From NCBI GenBank assembly GCA_963678675.1, contig OY783193.1, forward strand, positions 14,206,208 to 14,270,207: a stretch of DNA of 64,000 bases, read 5' to 3'. The position numbers and the translations under genes are program-made. The notes under the pieces are model-generated. The model was not told the DNA's origin. It did no database searches and saw nothing but the letters and a program-made list of their open reading frames with translations. The DNA comes from Xiphydria camelus (lineage: Eukaryota > Arthropoda > Insecta > Hymenoptera > Xiphydriidae). Shown here piece after piece: positions 25,134 to 35,748 of this stretch. The first letter of the stretch is position 1. Each line of letters starts with the position of its first letter.

Positions 25134-26345
25134 GTGTCAAAAGTCAGTAGCTGTCAATTCGGGAGATCGAAATATATAACCTCGAAGTCGTTAATATATA
25201 AATAATTAATAATGTGTAGAAAGTGATAAGAAATAATCATTCGGGTTTCTCCGGTGAGATTCCCCAAGTGTTTAAGAATCGGCAACTGTTATTTCAACTT
25301 CCAGTGATATTAAGTATTACTGTAGGATGAGTAGGATAGAAGATTTTCGTGAAGACAAACGTTTTTCTAACATGTCATCTCGTACAGGTGCAACCGAAGA
25401 GGATTTAGCTCCTGTCCTGTCCGTGAAAAGATGACTCGATGGACATCGGAGAACGTCAGGCTTGTCACAGAGCGCCTATTACCCACGGTACATGAATTGC
25501 AATACGCGCTTCTCGTTTACACTATTTCAGAGTTAAACAACTCACTTCTTTCAAGCTAATAACCTTTTATGACCTGCTCTAGGTAGGAGGCAGCGATGGC
25601 TAATAATAACTCATCGTAGACAAGTTCGTCTATTAATTCGGTTTGCCGAACTACTACTGCGATAATCTACCCGAGTTCGTGGTCTACTCTGCGATTAACG
25701 TTAACGTAATCGTGATTATGCTCGGGTGATGGGTGTTCCAAAAATGATAAAGTTCATATTAAACATCGGACGTTGTAAGCTGACTTGCTAGTGTATGCTT
25801 TGCAACTGGAACATCATCGCAGGAATAATTTTTCTACAGTAATCATAATCATTGATCGCTGCCCCCTACGAAAAACAATTCGTACAAGGTAAATACTTTG
25901 AAAGAAGTGAAAGTTATATAAAGCAGGAATAGTTGAACCGAGAAGCGCGTATTGCAATTCATGTACCGTGGGTAATAGGCGCTCGGTGACAAGCCTGACG
26001 TTCTCCGATGTCCATCGAGTCATCTTTTCACGGACAGAACAGGAGCTACGTCCTCTTCGGATGCACCTGTACGAGATGACATGTTAGAAAAGCGTGAGTC
26101 TTCATGAAAATCTTCTAACTTACTCGTTCTGCAGTAATACTTAATATCACTGGAAGTTAAAACAACAGTTACCGATTTTTAAACACTTGGGGATTCTCAT
26201 CGAAGAAACCCGAATGATTATTTCTCATCACTTCTACACATTAGTAATCATTATTTACAAATTAACGATTTCGAGGTTAGATGCTTCGATCTCCCGAATT
26301 GACAGCTACTGGGAGATAAGACGTTTGACACTTTTCGCTCGGCTC
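25134..26345. repeat. Module C palindrome, copy 1
   Basis: Inverted arms 25134-25555 and 25905-26345 share TGTCATCTCGTACAGGTGCA, GACTCGATGGACATCGGAG and CAATTCGGGAGATCGA. The loop (25556-25904) holds GCGATTAACGTTAACG and the inverse of coding sequence seen at 28850-28910. Other copies: 43355-44510 (complete) and 28485-28920 (partial). Confidence 0.9.
25814..26023 (-). pseudogene. Module C coding relic
   Basis: The 69-codon frame starts MTRWTSENVRLVTERL and contains LQYALLGSTIPAL and FFQSIYLVRIV. The same segment is open at 28601-29068 (plus) and 44044-44280 (minus) with substitutions such as STIPAL kept and neighbours changed. No family is recognised; it could be a transposon-encoded or captured host sequence. 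Confidence 0.5.
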
Positions 26346-26355
26346 ATAAGACTAA

Positions 26356-27583
26356 TATTTCTCCAAAATACTAAGGCAAAGTGAAAAATGTAAGGGCTCT
26401 CTAGTTTATAAATCCCTTTCAAAATATGACGAGAATAAATCAAAAGTAACGTGGTTATAATTAATTGGCTCGTATCGGTATAAAATGTGAGACTTTAATT
26501 TTGTGGTAGGTAATAAAAAGCTATTCTCCTACATGTACGTATTCTCCTCATGAATAAATTAAAAAAAGTAGTGAAATCCCCCACAAAAACAGATTCTCTG
26601 TAAAAAAAAGGCGGCATGTTCATTCAGTGCTAATAAAAATTGATACGTAAAATACTACTGTAAAAAAAGGCGGCATGTTCATTCAGTGCCAACAAAAATT
26701 GATACGTAAAATACTCTCCAAAAAAGATTTGAAATCAATTAAGATCGCCATGTTCAAGATTTATATATAAAAAGTAAAAGGCATCATTTGAAAGGGAAAT
26801 TATTGTAAATCAGGTTACTAAAAAATTCGACTAAAAAAATTTATAAAAAAATTTTAATAAAAAAGAACTTGCCGCGTTTAAGTTTTCATATTTTGTTCAC
26901 TATACCGAATATTGGCAGTGCTTGGACAGTGCTAGAGTGATTCATAAATTGCACTGTCGAAGTCAAATTCAGAGAAATCCAGAAGGCCCCCGCCTGATCG
27001 GTTTCCCGTGCGACGTTCGGTATACTGGTGGTATCATATAAGAGTGTATGAATTTATTTAAAATCATAAGTGCATAAACATCGAATATAATTCTCTGTCT
27101 GAATTTTTTATTTTGAAGGAAAAAACGCGGCAAGTTCTTTTTTATTAAAATTTTTTTATAAATTTTTTTAGTCGAATTTTTTAGTAACCTGATTTACAAT
27201 AATTTCCCTTTCAAATGATGCCTTTTACTTTTTATATATAAATCTTGAACATGGCGATCTTAATTGATTTCAAATCTTTTTTGGAGAGTATTTTACGTAT
27301 CAATTTTTGTTGGCACTGAATGAACATGCCGCCTTTTTTTACAGAGAATCTGTTTTTGTGGGGGGATATCACTACTTTTTGGAATTTATTCATGAGGAAG
27401 ATACGTACATGTAGAAGAATAGCTTTTTATTACCACAAAATTAAAGTCTCACATTTTATACCGATACGAGCCAATTAATTATAACCACGTTACTTTTGAT
27501 TTATTCTCGTGATATTTTGAAAGGGACTTATAGACTAGAGAGCCCTTATATTTTTAACTTTGCCTTAGTATTTTGGAGAAATA
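26356..27583. repeat. Module G palindrome, ~1.2 kb
   Basis: Starts TATTTCTCCAAAATACTAAG and ends with its inverse. Arms are about 460-530 bases and the loop, near 26890-27115, contains GGCAGTGCTTGGACAGTGCT. Within the left arm a 58-bp unit carrying GGCGGCATGTTCATTCAGTG is tandemly doubled (26610-26725). Related pieces: 31068-31499, 45765-46230 and 19865-19995. Confidence 0.9.
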
Positions 27584-27593
27584 AAACATATAC

Positions 27594-27677
27594 CGCTTTC
27601 GAATTTACAGGCCATCGGATTTTTCTTATATTTTGGTCGTCTACAGAAATCCATGAAGACGTTTTACTTTCAACTCT
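27594..27677 (-). pseudogene. Exon-like segment, RWPVNSKA type, copy 1
   Basis: On the minus strand TTGTTAG precedes an open stretch reading SSWISVDDQNIRKIRWPVN.. and ending SKA, then GTATATG. The plus-strand paralogue at 45679-45760 keeps STWISEDDQDITKIRWPVN and the donor GTATGT. Retention of frame and both splice signals in two divergent copies supports an ancestral exon. I do not recognise the protein. Confidence 0.5.
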
Positions 27678-27862
27678 CTAACAAGAGAGGCTCAGGCTTT
27701 CGGGTCACCGATTTGGCCGAATCTTTACTCATTTATAGAGCACCACTAGTATAGTACATCACCACAACCCTAGGGTGCAACACTCAAAAAGAAGAGAAAA
27801 AATCACCTCTAAAGTTGAGCTTGTAAGTATTTGTACAAGTTCTCAACAACAAGTTTCCAAGA

Positions 27863-27947
27863 GGCGGCGTGGCCGAGCGGTTAAAGCGCTAGTCTACTAA
27901 CTCGGGGATCGCGTGTTCGAGGCTCCTCATGTGCTTCTTTTTTTTTT
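27863..27947 (+). ncRNA. tRNA-Ser-like pol III unit (tRNA pseudogene/SINE head)
   Basis: GGCGGCGTGGCCGAGCGGTT carries a canonical A box (TGGCCGAGCGGTTAAAG, 27870-27886). GTGTTCGAGGCTC at about 27913-27925 is a recognisable B box, and a run of ten T at 27938-27947 is a pol III terminator. The loop CTACTAA sits where the serine anticodon loop would be. The acceptor stem, anticodon stem and T stem do not pair, so it is not a working tRNA; it resembles the head of a tRNA-derived SINE. Confidence 0.75.
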
Positions 27948-28011
27948 GCAAATAAAATGTTCATTTAATCATAATTTGATAACAATCAACGTTATTAACT
28001 AATATTTTTTT

Positions 28012-28182
28012 TCCAACGTGAATGAAGTATGCTTTCCTTTAAATAAATTGAAGACTCCCTGCGCTTGCAGCAATACCGGTTTTATCTCCTGTAGTCATTG
28101 TCAACTTAATTTATGTTTTGAGTGCTTTTATGACAATTATCATCCCACAAATTGTAAGCCTGAGCTCACCGAAAGCGAATAA
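28012..28182 (+). pseudogene. C-terminal zinc-binding tail of a transposase-like protein
   Basis: The open frame before TAA at 28180-28182 reads TPCACSNTGFISCSHCQLNL then CFECFYDNYHPTNCKPE. The spacing C-x-C, C-x2-C, C-x2-C, H, C is a cross-brace zinc motif of the kind ending piggyBac-like and related transposases. Only about 56 codons remain and no start or catalytic domain is nearby. It is enclosed by the tRNA-like inverted arms. Assignment to a superfamily is tentative. Confidence 0.6.
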
Positions 28183-28317
28183 TAACTGCTATTTTTCTAC
28201 AATTTTAATTTTTTTCAACACAGCTCCCAGAATTAAAATATAATTGAAATTAAAAAAAATATTGATTAGTAACGTTGATTGTTATCAAATTATGATTAAA
28301 TGAACATTTTTATTTGC

Positions 28318-28401
28318 AAAAAAAAAGAAGCACATGAGGAGCCTCGAACACGCGATCCCCGAGTTAGTAGACTAGCGCTTTAACCGCTCGGCCACGCCGC
28401 C
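28318..28401 (-). ncRNA. Second tRNA-like pol III unit, inverted
   Basis: Nearly identical to the plus-strand unit at 27863-27947: same A box, B box and a terminator of nine T (read on the minus strand). The two units point towards each other across the loop, so read-through products would be complementary. Confidence 0.75.
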
Positions 28402-28484
28402 TCTTGAAAACTCGTTGTTGAGAACTTGTACAAATACTTACAAGCTCAACTTTAGAGGTGATTTTTTCTCTTTTTTTAGAGGTA

Positions 28485-29068
28485 TTATTGCAGAACGAGT
28501 AGGTTAGAAGATTTTCATGAACTCACGATTTTCTGACATGTCATCTCGTACAGGTGCAACCGAAGAGGATCTAGCTCATGTCCTGTCCGTAAAAAGATGA
28601 CTCGATGGATCGGAGAATGTTAGGCTTGTCACCGAGCGCCTTTCACCCATAGTACTTTCATTGCAATATGCGATTTTCGTTTCAACTATTCCTGCTCTAA
28701 GTAACTTTTACTTCTTTCAAAGCATTTACCTTGTACGAATTGTTGATCGTAGGGGGCAACGATCAATGATTGTGACTAATCGTAGACAAATTATTCCTGC
28801 GATGATGTTCCAGTTGCACACCAATTGCCTTTTAGTTTTAATAGACGAACTTGTCTACGACGAGTCTCTATTATCGATCGCTGCCTCCTACCACGAACAG
28901 TTCATAAAAGGTTATAGATACTGGAGAGGAAGGCGGAATTCTGCTGATAGAAGAAGAAATTTAAAAAAATTTCTGTTTATTTTAAAAAAAAATACAAACA
29001 CCCGCGCGCGCACGCACGAACACACACACACACAAACAAATGTACCAAATAAAGAATTTTATTTTTAA
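28485..29068 (+). pseudogene. Module C coding relic, longest copy
   Basis: Left arm of module C followed by an open frame from 28601: SENVRLVTERL, LQYAIFVSTIPAL, FFQSIYLVRIVDRRGQ, then MMFQLHTNCLLVLIDELVYD and ESLLSIAASYHEQF. The last part corresponds to the inverted loop of the other C copies. This is the longest continuous reading of the segment, about 110 codons before a low-complexity Arg/Asn tail and a CA-rich microsatellite (29000-29040). No known family is recognised. Confidence 0.5.
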
Positions 29069-29554
29069 ATTGCTTAGATTATTTTTTGAAATACTTATCT
29101 CGCGCTGATACTATGGATGTGTCTACCGTGCATTTACCTACCTATATGTTGTTAACGATAGAATTAACAACAGGTTTTCTATATTACACGCTATTCTTTA
29201 GTTCAGTTCGTATGCTACACGCTATTACTATATTTGTATATTTTATACCGATCACTCGCGAAATGGCAGATCCGAGCCCTCTGGAGATCTTCTAATAGCT
29301 GTCCATTCGGGAGATCGAAGCGATTCGTGTAACCTTAAAATATAAAAGTTTTGAATTAGTATTGAATAACTTGTAGAGGTGGTGAAAAATAATGATAAGT
29401 AATCTTCCGAATTGACAGCCATCAGGAAATCAGACGACGCTTGTCGCTTTCACGTATATACGTTCTTACGAAAAGTGCGAAACGTCTGATCTTCCGATGG
29501 CCATTAATTTGGGAGATCGAAGTCGAAGCTTGAAATTGTGAATCTTTGAATAAA
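29069..29554. other. Repeat fragments after module C
   Basis: Contains CCGATCACTCGCGAAATG (29246), repeated at about 30507, and two short fragments related to the F/C border (GGGAGATCGAAG near 29310 and 29512). No gene is recognised. Confidence 0.4.
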
Positions 29555-30126
29555 TGGTAAGTAATGTTTAGAAGTGAGAGGAAATAATCATTCGGGTTTT
29601 TTGATGTCCAACTGAATGACACGCCTTATACCTATTTGTTTCAGAAATTATTTCCGCGCGTGTCTAAGAAGTATTTAAAACTGGACGGGAGCGTCAGTGG
29701 TGAACGAGTTCTACAAAGTGGTGTGAGCGATACGTAAGGTACGAGGAACAGGATTGAGAATGAATCGTCGGTTGGTGAGTATCAGTCGACATATCAATTG
29801 AGAAAACAGTAATCAACGAACCTTTCTTCTCGCACAGATTTGGTTCACCTTCCTTCATTTTCTACATCGAGCCTCTGTTGGGTTGACGGTCAAAACCAGA
29901 GGCGCCGATACAGCCAGCCAGCGATGCCAGAGTGGTCGGACTTTGCCTCGGCGACCGAAGAGGCAGTTAAAATCGCTTTCCTGGCGACCATGTTGACGAT
30001 AACCTTCACGGCTGCCAGCGGCACTAGCTTCTCTCTGCAATTAGGTATGAGGTGTGTAATTCGGTTATTAGACATCGAAAAAATCCGAATGATCATTTCC
30101 TCTCACTTCTAAAAATTACTTACCAT
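29555..30126. repeat. Inverted arms around an exon-like cargo
   Basis: 29555-29611 (GGTAAGTAATGTTTAGAAGT, ATAATCATTCGGG) and 30066-30126 are inverted copies related to the ends of module C. They enclose about 450 bases of GC-rich, exon-like sequence that is not found elsewhere in the window. Confidence 0.7.
29760..30047 (+). pseudogene. Captured gene-like segment with a possible small intron
   Basis: An ATG at 29760 opens five codons ending at a GTGAGT donor (29775). A polypyrimidine tract and CAG end at 29837, giving a plausible 63-base intron. Downstream a different frame is open from before 29840 and includes an internal ATG (MPEWSDFASATEEAVKIAFL, then ATMLTITFTAASG), with a hydrophobic run like a membrane segment, followed by GTATGA. 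The minus strand is also open, so strand and frame are uncertain. No family is identified. Confidence 0.3.
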
Positions 30127-30668
30127 GGCTGTGGACGCGATGCGTTTTACTTTCAGCGAGCGAAACTCCTCGAAGCTTCTCGCGCGAACGCTGCCGTCAA
30201 TCATCCGAGATAGGAAGATAATCACCCAGGCGACATAAGGATAGGTTATGGAAGATAACCTCGCAGCGATCGTCGCTCGGACGTCAACGAGGAGCGCGGA
30301 GAGACTTCCTCGAGGAATAAATTTCCGTCGGGGAGAGTCCACCATGCGGTCGCGGGTGCACGAGCGAGGGCCGTGGGAGGAAAATCACTAGGAGGCGGGA
30401 TAAAACCGATTCCTCGAGCAGTCGCTTCCACTTTTCCGCCGTCGCGTCGAGAGCGAAGCGCGAGGAATTGGAGTTGGAAAAATGATAGGGAGGCACTATT
30501 CACTCCGATCACTCGCGAAATGTCGGATCCAAGCGCTGGAGACGCTCCTCGGGTGCACTCGCGGTGACACATCGCGCCTATCGGTCGCACTTTTGTACAC
30601 GCACTTTCGATCATCACCGAACACGATCATCACTGAACAGTCGATCGACGATGGAAGCCGAAATATAT
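30127..30668. other. GC-rich island, possible promoter
   Basis: CpG-rich DNA with a GATAAAA motif at about 30399 followed some 20-25 bases later by CGAGCAGTCGC, loosely like a TATA box and arthropod initiator. Frames on both strands (30109-30345 and 30246-30617 minus) are probably shadows. It ends at the inverted module D copy. Confidence 0.35.
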
Positions 30669-31067
30669 CCCACACATTTGATGGCGCTTGTATGTGTTTC
30701 CGACCATTGCCGAAGATAGCCGAAAAAATTGTGACATTTTGACATATATATATCGCAGCCAGAAAGGAAATCCTCGACTTTTCGGGGCAAGGGGCGTGGC
30801 TTCGCGTTGCTAAGGAAAAATCTTTGTTAATATATAACTTACAACATTTATTCTGGTTTCTATCAATAGAGAATAGACGATTTATATGGCGTAACTAAGC
30901 ATAGTTTTGGTTATAACCGTGTATTTACTGAGAAAATTCGATGTAAAAATTGAGGGGTGAAGGGGGCAGACATCTTTCCTGTAAAGAGACACGGGTGCTC
31001 GCGGCGAGAGGCGAGAGCGCTCTGGCGTGAATGAACATGCCGCGAGACACTACCGTGTCTCTTGATC
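30669..31067 (-). repeat. Module D, inverted copy
   Basis: Reads as the reverse complement of 22006-22420, ending CGAGACACTACCGTGTCTCTTGAT. With copy 1 it brackets about 9 kb in inverted orientation. Confidence 0.9.
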
Positions 31068-31499
31068 CAAAAAGATTTGAAATCAATTAAGATCGCCATG
31101 TTCAAGATTTATATATAAAAAGTAAAAGGCATCATTTGAAAGGAAAATTATTGTAAATCAAGTTACTAAAAAATCCGACTAAACAAATTTATAAAAAAAT
31201 TTTAATAAAAAAGAACTTGCCGTGTTTTTTCCTTCAAAATAAAAAATTCAGGCAGAATTATACTCGATGTTTATGCACTTATGATTTTAAATAAATTCAT
31301 AACACTTATATGATACCACCAGTATACCGAATGAAGGGAAAAAACGCGGCAAGTTCTTTTTTATTAAAATTTTTTTATAAATTTTAGTCGGATTTTTTAG
31401 TAACTTGATTTACAATAATTTTCCTTTCAAATGATGCCTTTTACTTTTTATATATAAATCTTGAACATGGCGATCTTAATTGATTTCAAATCTTTTTGG
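31068..31499. repeat. Short G-type palindrome
   Basis: CCAAAAAGATTTGAAATCAA at the start and its inverse at the end; arms about 170 bases, loop 31240-31330 with ATTATACTCGATGTTTATGC. Arms match the inner arms of the palindrome at 26356-27583 (GGCATCATTTGAAAGG, GAACTTGCCG). Confidence 0.9.
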
Positions 31500-31512
31500 A
31501 TGATATATACTG

Positions 31513-32215
31513 TTTTTCCTCACGAATGCCCATTTACGAAGAGTGGTGGGAGGAGAAGGAGGGGGGTTCGGGGGGGGGGGGCGAGCCCTCATTGAAAAAA
31601 TAGCAAAAATCTAAAGCAATTTTATAAACTCAGCCTCACGAGCTTCATTGAGGACATCCTGCGGGATGTTGTTGTCGTCAACGAGATTATTATCACTTTC
31701 TACATTTTCTTGATAACTCAACGAATGTAAATTTATCTCTACACTCGATGTCGAAGTACAATTCAGCTCTTATTTCACGATATTTTGAAATTCGTCGCCT
31801 TCTTCATCGCTGTTCGGGATAATGACGCTTTTTCTCTCCATATTTTGATTTTACACTTATAGGTTCGGTATACTCTCGTGCGTCCGTCAGTCGACTCGAA
31901 TGAATCGATTCGATACGGTTAATTTCACGTTGCGATCGTCAATTTGAAAAAGACCCACTTCGGACTAAGCAATTGCGCCAATCAGAGTGCAACAGTGTCA
32001 GCTGACGAAGTGAGATAGCTATACTCTGCTCATTTCACGTTCCGTTCGTCAATTTGAAAAAAGGACCCACTTCGATTATAAGTATTCGCGTCAGTCCGAG
32101 TAAAGTGTTTTTAATAGTCTACGGACTCCCAGTAGGTGTCACGCGGGAAAAACGCCATCTTACGGTCTAAAAGTAGACTGGAAAAGGCCTCGAAATGGGT
32201 ATGTGTGAGGAAAAA
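31513..32215. mobile_element. Element J, copy 1
   Basis: Ends TTTTTCCTCACGAATGCCC and (reverse) TTTTTCCTCACACATACCC are inverted. The right part (GTGTCACGCGGGAAAAACG, AAAGGCCTCGAA) and the left end recur at 54586-54792, a deletion derivative bordered by TA. The 703-bp interior contains a G-rich run at about 31559-31581 and a decayed frame. The ATGATATATACT just outside matches the end of hairpin module K. Confidence 0.75.
31611..31841 (-). pseudogene. Decayed ORF inside element J
   Basis: The minus strand reads MERKSVIIPNSDEEGDEFQN, one in-frame stop, then a serine/asparagine/aspartate-rich stretch ending NEAREAEFIKLL before a stop at 31611-31613. Acidic, low-complexity heads like this occur at the start of several transposases, including piggyBac types. 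No catalytic domain follows. It may be the remnant N-terminus of the protein that once mobilised J. Confidence 0.45.
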
Positions 32216-33513
32216 TGTTTTTATTCAAAATAAGCTTTTCAGGATATCTTAGCAGTTTTGCGTAATCCTAGAAATGTATATAACTACTTAAAATTTATTT
32301 TTATTTCACTCACAAATCTCCCAAAATAAAGCGAAGCTCCACGTCGTCGATCACGAGCTTCCAGCCTTTCGGTGCGTAGTTTACGACGCCTAGATTCATA
32401 TCCTTGCGTACTTTAGATCTTTCTCCGTTTAACTTTAGTATAATTTAGAGGTGCGTGAATAATGTAGAGAAACTGAGCCAGGAGAACTTCAGAATGATAA
32501 GCCCAGATAACGTGGATGGGAACGTTATGTACTTGTGTTATGGAAATTAATTACCTACAAATATTGGAAGAATCTAGAAAATTCAGAAATTAAAACTTTC
32601 GTCGCATTATCGAAATATTTGTATCCACATCATATATGTAATTATTTAAAAAATAAACCTTAAAAATAATACATGAAATATATCCCTTGTCGCGAATGAG
32701 ACAACAAAACAGATAAAATTAATTAGAATATAAAAGAAAGTGCTTTTTTTCCATTACTCACCCTACATACGGTATCCTCGCTTTTGTGACTCCACCAAAA
32801 TTTCAGATTTCATGTCGCTTCCGGGCGGGAACTTCTAACTTTTCCCCGAAACAAAAAATAAAAAAACGAGACCCCTCTCACTGCGCGGTATACGAGCGCC
32901 GAATCAAATTTTACTGTTTCGACGACATTCGCGGAAAACTTTCGGTCGTACGAAAAGGTCCGGAAAAAAGTTTTTCCAGTTACGGCCGCCATCACGAAGG
33001 GTGCGCGCGTGGTCCCTCAGGGGCGTAACGATGACAACCGGGACAAATTCCTATTTTCAAAGTCGAGGGTGTCGCTTATATATTCGACTACTTTGAAAAT
33101 GGCAAATAATCGCATTCGATGAACGTGGTGATTCGTACAAAATGTCTCGACCAGAGGATCGAATACGCCCGAGGAAAATGTTCACGAAATTGTCATTCCG
33201 TACCGGAAATCGAGGCGAATCGACAATATTGCGAAGCGTTCTATGCAGTGCCCCGGTTTCAAGTTTAAGCGGAAATGAATTTGTCGAAATAGCGAGTGAT
33301 GCGAAAAAGAAACGAGGTGCAACTGATATCCGGGAGTTTCCGGTCCAATTCAAACGTCATTTAAAAGAACTTTTTCAATTTTTTAAATTCTTAATTCATT
33401 TCTCATTAACTCGTCGTTAATTTGCCTTCAAATTTCAAAATGCAAATCTTTTCGTACCAAAATTTCACTATCGTGTCCCACCCCAGGTGGAGGTTCTATT
33501 GTATAATTTGTAT
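32216..33513. other. Unassigned DNA
   Basis: 32780-33420 is somewhat GC-richer, with overlapping short frames on both strands (32786-33028, 33057-33353, 33142-33420). None is recognisable and none has obvious splice context. Nothing else is seen. Confidence 0.4.
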
Positions 33514-33670
33514 ATCGATACCTTACTTTGAAAACCTCGTAAGTGCAATTTTTGACAAAAATGCCATTTATAGCTTACTGCGTTAAGGTTTAGAATCTGA
33601 ACACACTAAGCTATAAATGGCATTTTTGTCAAAAATTGCACTTACGAGGTTTTCAAAGTAAGGTATCGAT
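33514..33670. mobile_element. ATCGATACCTTAC hairpin MITE, copy 1
   Basis: 157 bp with arms of about 66 bases, ATCGATACCTTACTTTGAAA and ATGCCATTTATAGCTTA, almost perfectly inverted. A shorter relative is 45122-45203. Confidence 0.9.
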
Positions 33671-35748
33671 ATGGTCCATATGTGAATTTGGTCCTACATG
33701 AATTATATGTACATGGTTTTTATACTAACCACACACGCAGAAAAATGGATTTTAGAAATTCAGTGCTTATTGCCTTAATAATTAGTAAAATATCGAATTA
33801 TTATAATATTTTGTACAAAGTGATGTATTTCTAGTAAAATTCAACAAGTAAATGTTAAATATTACTATATAATAGCTTAATTATCATTAATCAAAAATAT
33901 ACCTACCATGCTTACATAGTGAACAGCATTACCTATAAGGCAGATATAAAGAATACTATCAGTTTCAGCGAGCATTAACAAATGAGCAGTAACTATTGTA
34001 AATGATTTCAGTATTTATCGCGCTGTACGATTCTTCAATTACATTTACCGAACTGGTAAGAGAACATATTTTTATAAAGACATATTCGCTCCGTGCGTAC
34101 GAATACAGTTACAATTCAGTAAGCATATATGGCAGTATGTGTGCAAGGCACACACACACAAATGCCTTACATATAGTTCCCATCCCCAGAACAGATGTAT
34201 GTAAGTATGTACAATCACACATGCTCACTAAAGTATAACAGTGTTCGTACGCACAAAGCGAATAGCTAAACAAGTATAACAAATTTTAATTACTATATTG
34301 TATTTTCAAATCTACCATATCGGCTAACAGTATTTTTTATATAGCTTTGTAAATATTACTGAACTGTATTGGATACCTACATCTTCTCTATAGCTAAGTG
34401 AATAATAGTAAACTATGCTGGGAATCTTTGTCATCCTGTACAGATGTGTGTTCGCTCAACAGTAACCAACAAATATTACTAAACATTTTAGTAAATCATA
34501 ACTAGTATCTGCACTAGCCACGAGAAGGTTGCCTGTTACATAGTAAAGAAGTTAAAAATATCTGAATAATGTTTAATTTTTTAAACTTAATGCATTTGTA
34601 CAATACTTTTATAGTAAACACATGTTACTTTACTAATAAGAAAGGTAACTGAATACTTTGGTAATTTTTATTAAACCGTATGATATTTATATCTATACGG
34701 GAAAAAAAGGTACGTATTGTTTTCTCAATTGAATAATGGAGCGATCCAGCTTGGCGAATTTGATTAAACTACGTAGTGAATACCTAACAAAATGTATCGC
34801 TAGCATTACCTAATGCGTAATGGGCAATGCTAAATTGGTTAGTGATATATACCGTATGTAGTAAAATTTACTCAAAACCCCAATGTGTCACCAAATTTTT
34901 AAATATAATAATTATTCAAATTCTTGCAATGTCAATCATACATTTACAGTTTCATCCAGTGGCGCTGAGATTCTAGCTGATTTTCAAGAATTTGTACAGA
35001 CGACATATGTATATTTACAAGTTTATAACTGTACAAATACTAGTTTAACTAGATATAATATCTATTTTCACAGGAATTCTTATCAGTTCTCTAGGAAAAA
35101 ACACCTAATTACCGTGTAATTCTGTAAAGTTTTCTGGTCGGAATCGTAGTTTAAGCTATTGTCAAATTATCATTCCTATAGTACTTTTTCCTCCGCGTGC
35201 CTTTGCAAAATGTCTAAAACCAATGACTTGCATTTTTTCTATTCGCTTCACTTCACGCTTTCGTGCTGGCCGTACGAAGATCATTACCATACCTGCGTTC
35301 TTTCATAGGTACAGTACCTACGTATAAATAACTGGCGCGAGTGAGAATATCGAAAATCGATTTGTCGGACTGCACAACTCGCCTCAGTAGTTTTCCAGGA
35401 TACATACGCTCCGTGACCCCGACAAATATCTAGTATTTCCTCGAATGGGAGGCATTTGAATAGCAGGGAGAAATCACAGTGGTATTAAATCGGCGATATA
35501 CGTTTGATACAATATTGACCAGGTAAGAGTGTTTCGTGAAATAAAAAAATACGCCCTGAATGAAAGGGGCATGTAGTTGGGGTAAGAATTACCGCTATCA
35601 TTCATACTCATGTATCCACACATACACTTATATGCGAATACACATACGCATATATACAAATAAATACACATATATCATATGAGTCTAAACTTACTCGTCA
35701 GGAAAGAAAATTAAAGTACTGTCATCTCATTATCTATGGGACCCATTT
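33671..35748. other. AT-rich DNA, possible old TA element
   Basis: ACGCAGAAAAATGGATTTT at about 33737 and a reversed ACGCGGAGGAAAAAG near 35200 may be decayed ends of one element; TAGTAAAAT-like motifs recur between them. CA runs lie at 34147-34160. Frames at 34002-34238 and 34883-35119 are not recognised. Confidence 0.3.

Larger units (their letters stand above)
22006..27680 (+). mobile_element. Composite palindromic element, copy 1
   Basis: This interval and 41135-46230 share, mostly in the same order and orientation, modules D (terminal), E, the B palindrome, the F2 block, the C palindrome and the G palindrome. D starts with GCGGCATGTTCATTCA and G carries the inverted CACTGAATGAACATGCCGCC, which may be terminal inverted repeats of one large element. 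Short exon-like open segments lie within it. Boundaries are inferred from the shared extent; no target duplication was found. It could instead be several independent foldback elements that insert together. Confidence 0.5.
27805..28465. repeat. Large hairpin with tRNA-like units in both arms
   Basis: Arms of about 215 bases (27805-28020 and 28250-28465) are near-identical inverted copies containing TTGAGCTTGTAAGTATTTGT, the tRNA-like unit and TTCATTTAATCATAATTTGA. The ~230-base loop encodes a zinc-binding transposase-like tail (28012-28182). The whole unit interrupts the composite element region and is absent from copy 2. Confidence 0.95.

Noticed and set aside
22006..27680. Helitron or Polinton identity for the composite element
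   Set aside because: No CTRR-type end with hairpin, no Rep/helicase, no protein-primed polymerase or integrase motifs are visible.
27863..27947. Functional tRNA-Ser gene
   Set aside because: A and B boxes are good, but the acceptor, anticodon and T stems do not pair and the 3' end lacks the complement of GGCGGCG.
30246..30617. 123-codon minus-strand ORF in the GC-rich island
   Set aside because: Several overlapping frames on both strands in CpG-rich DNA; no family match.
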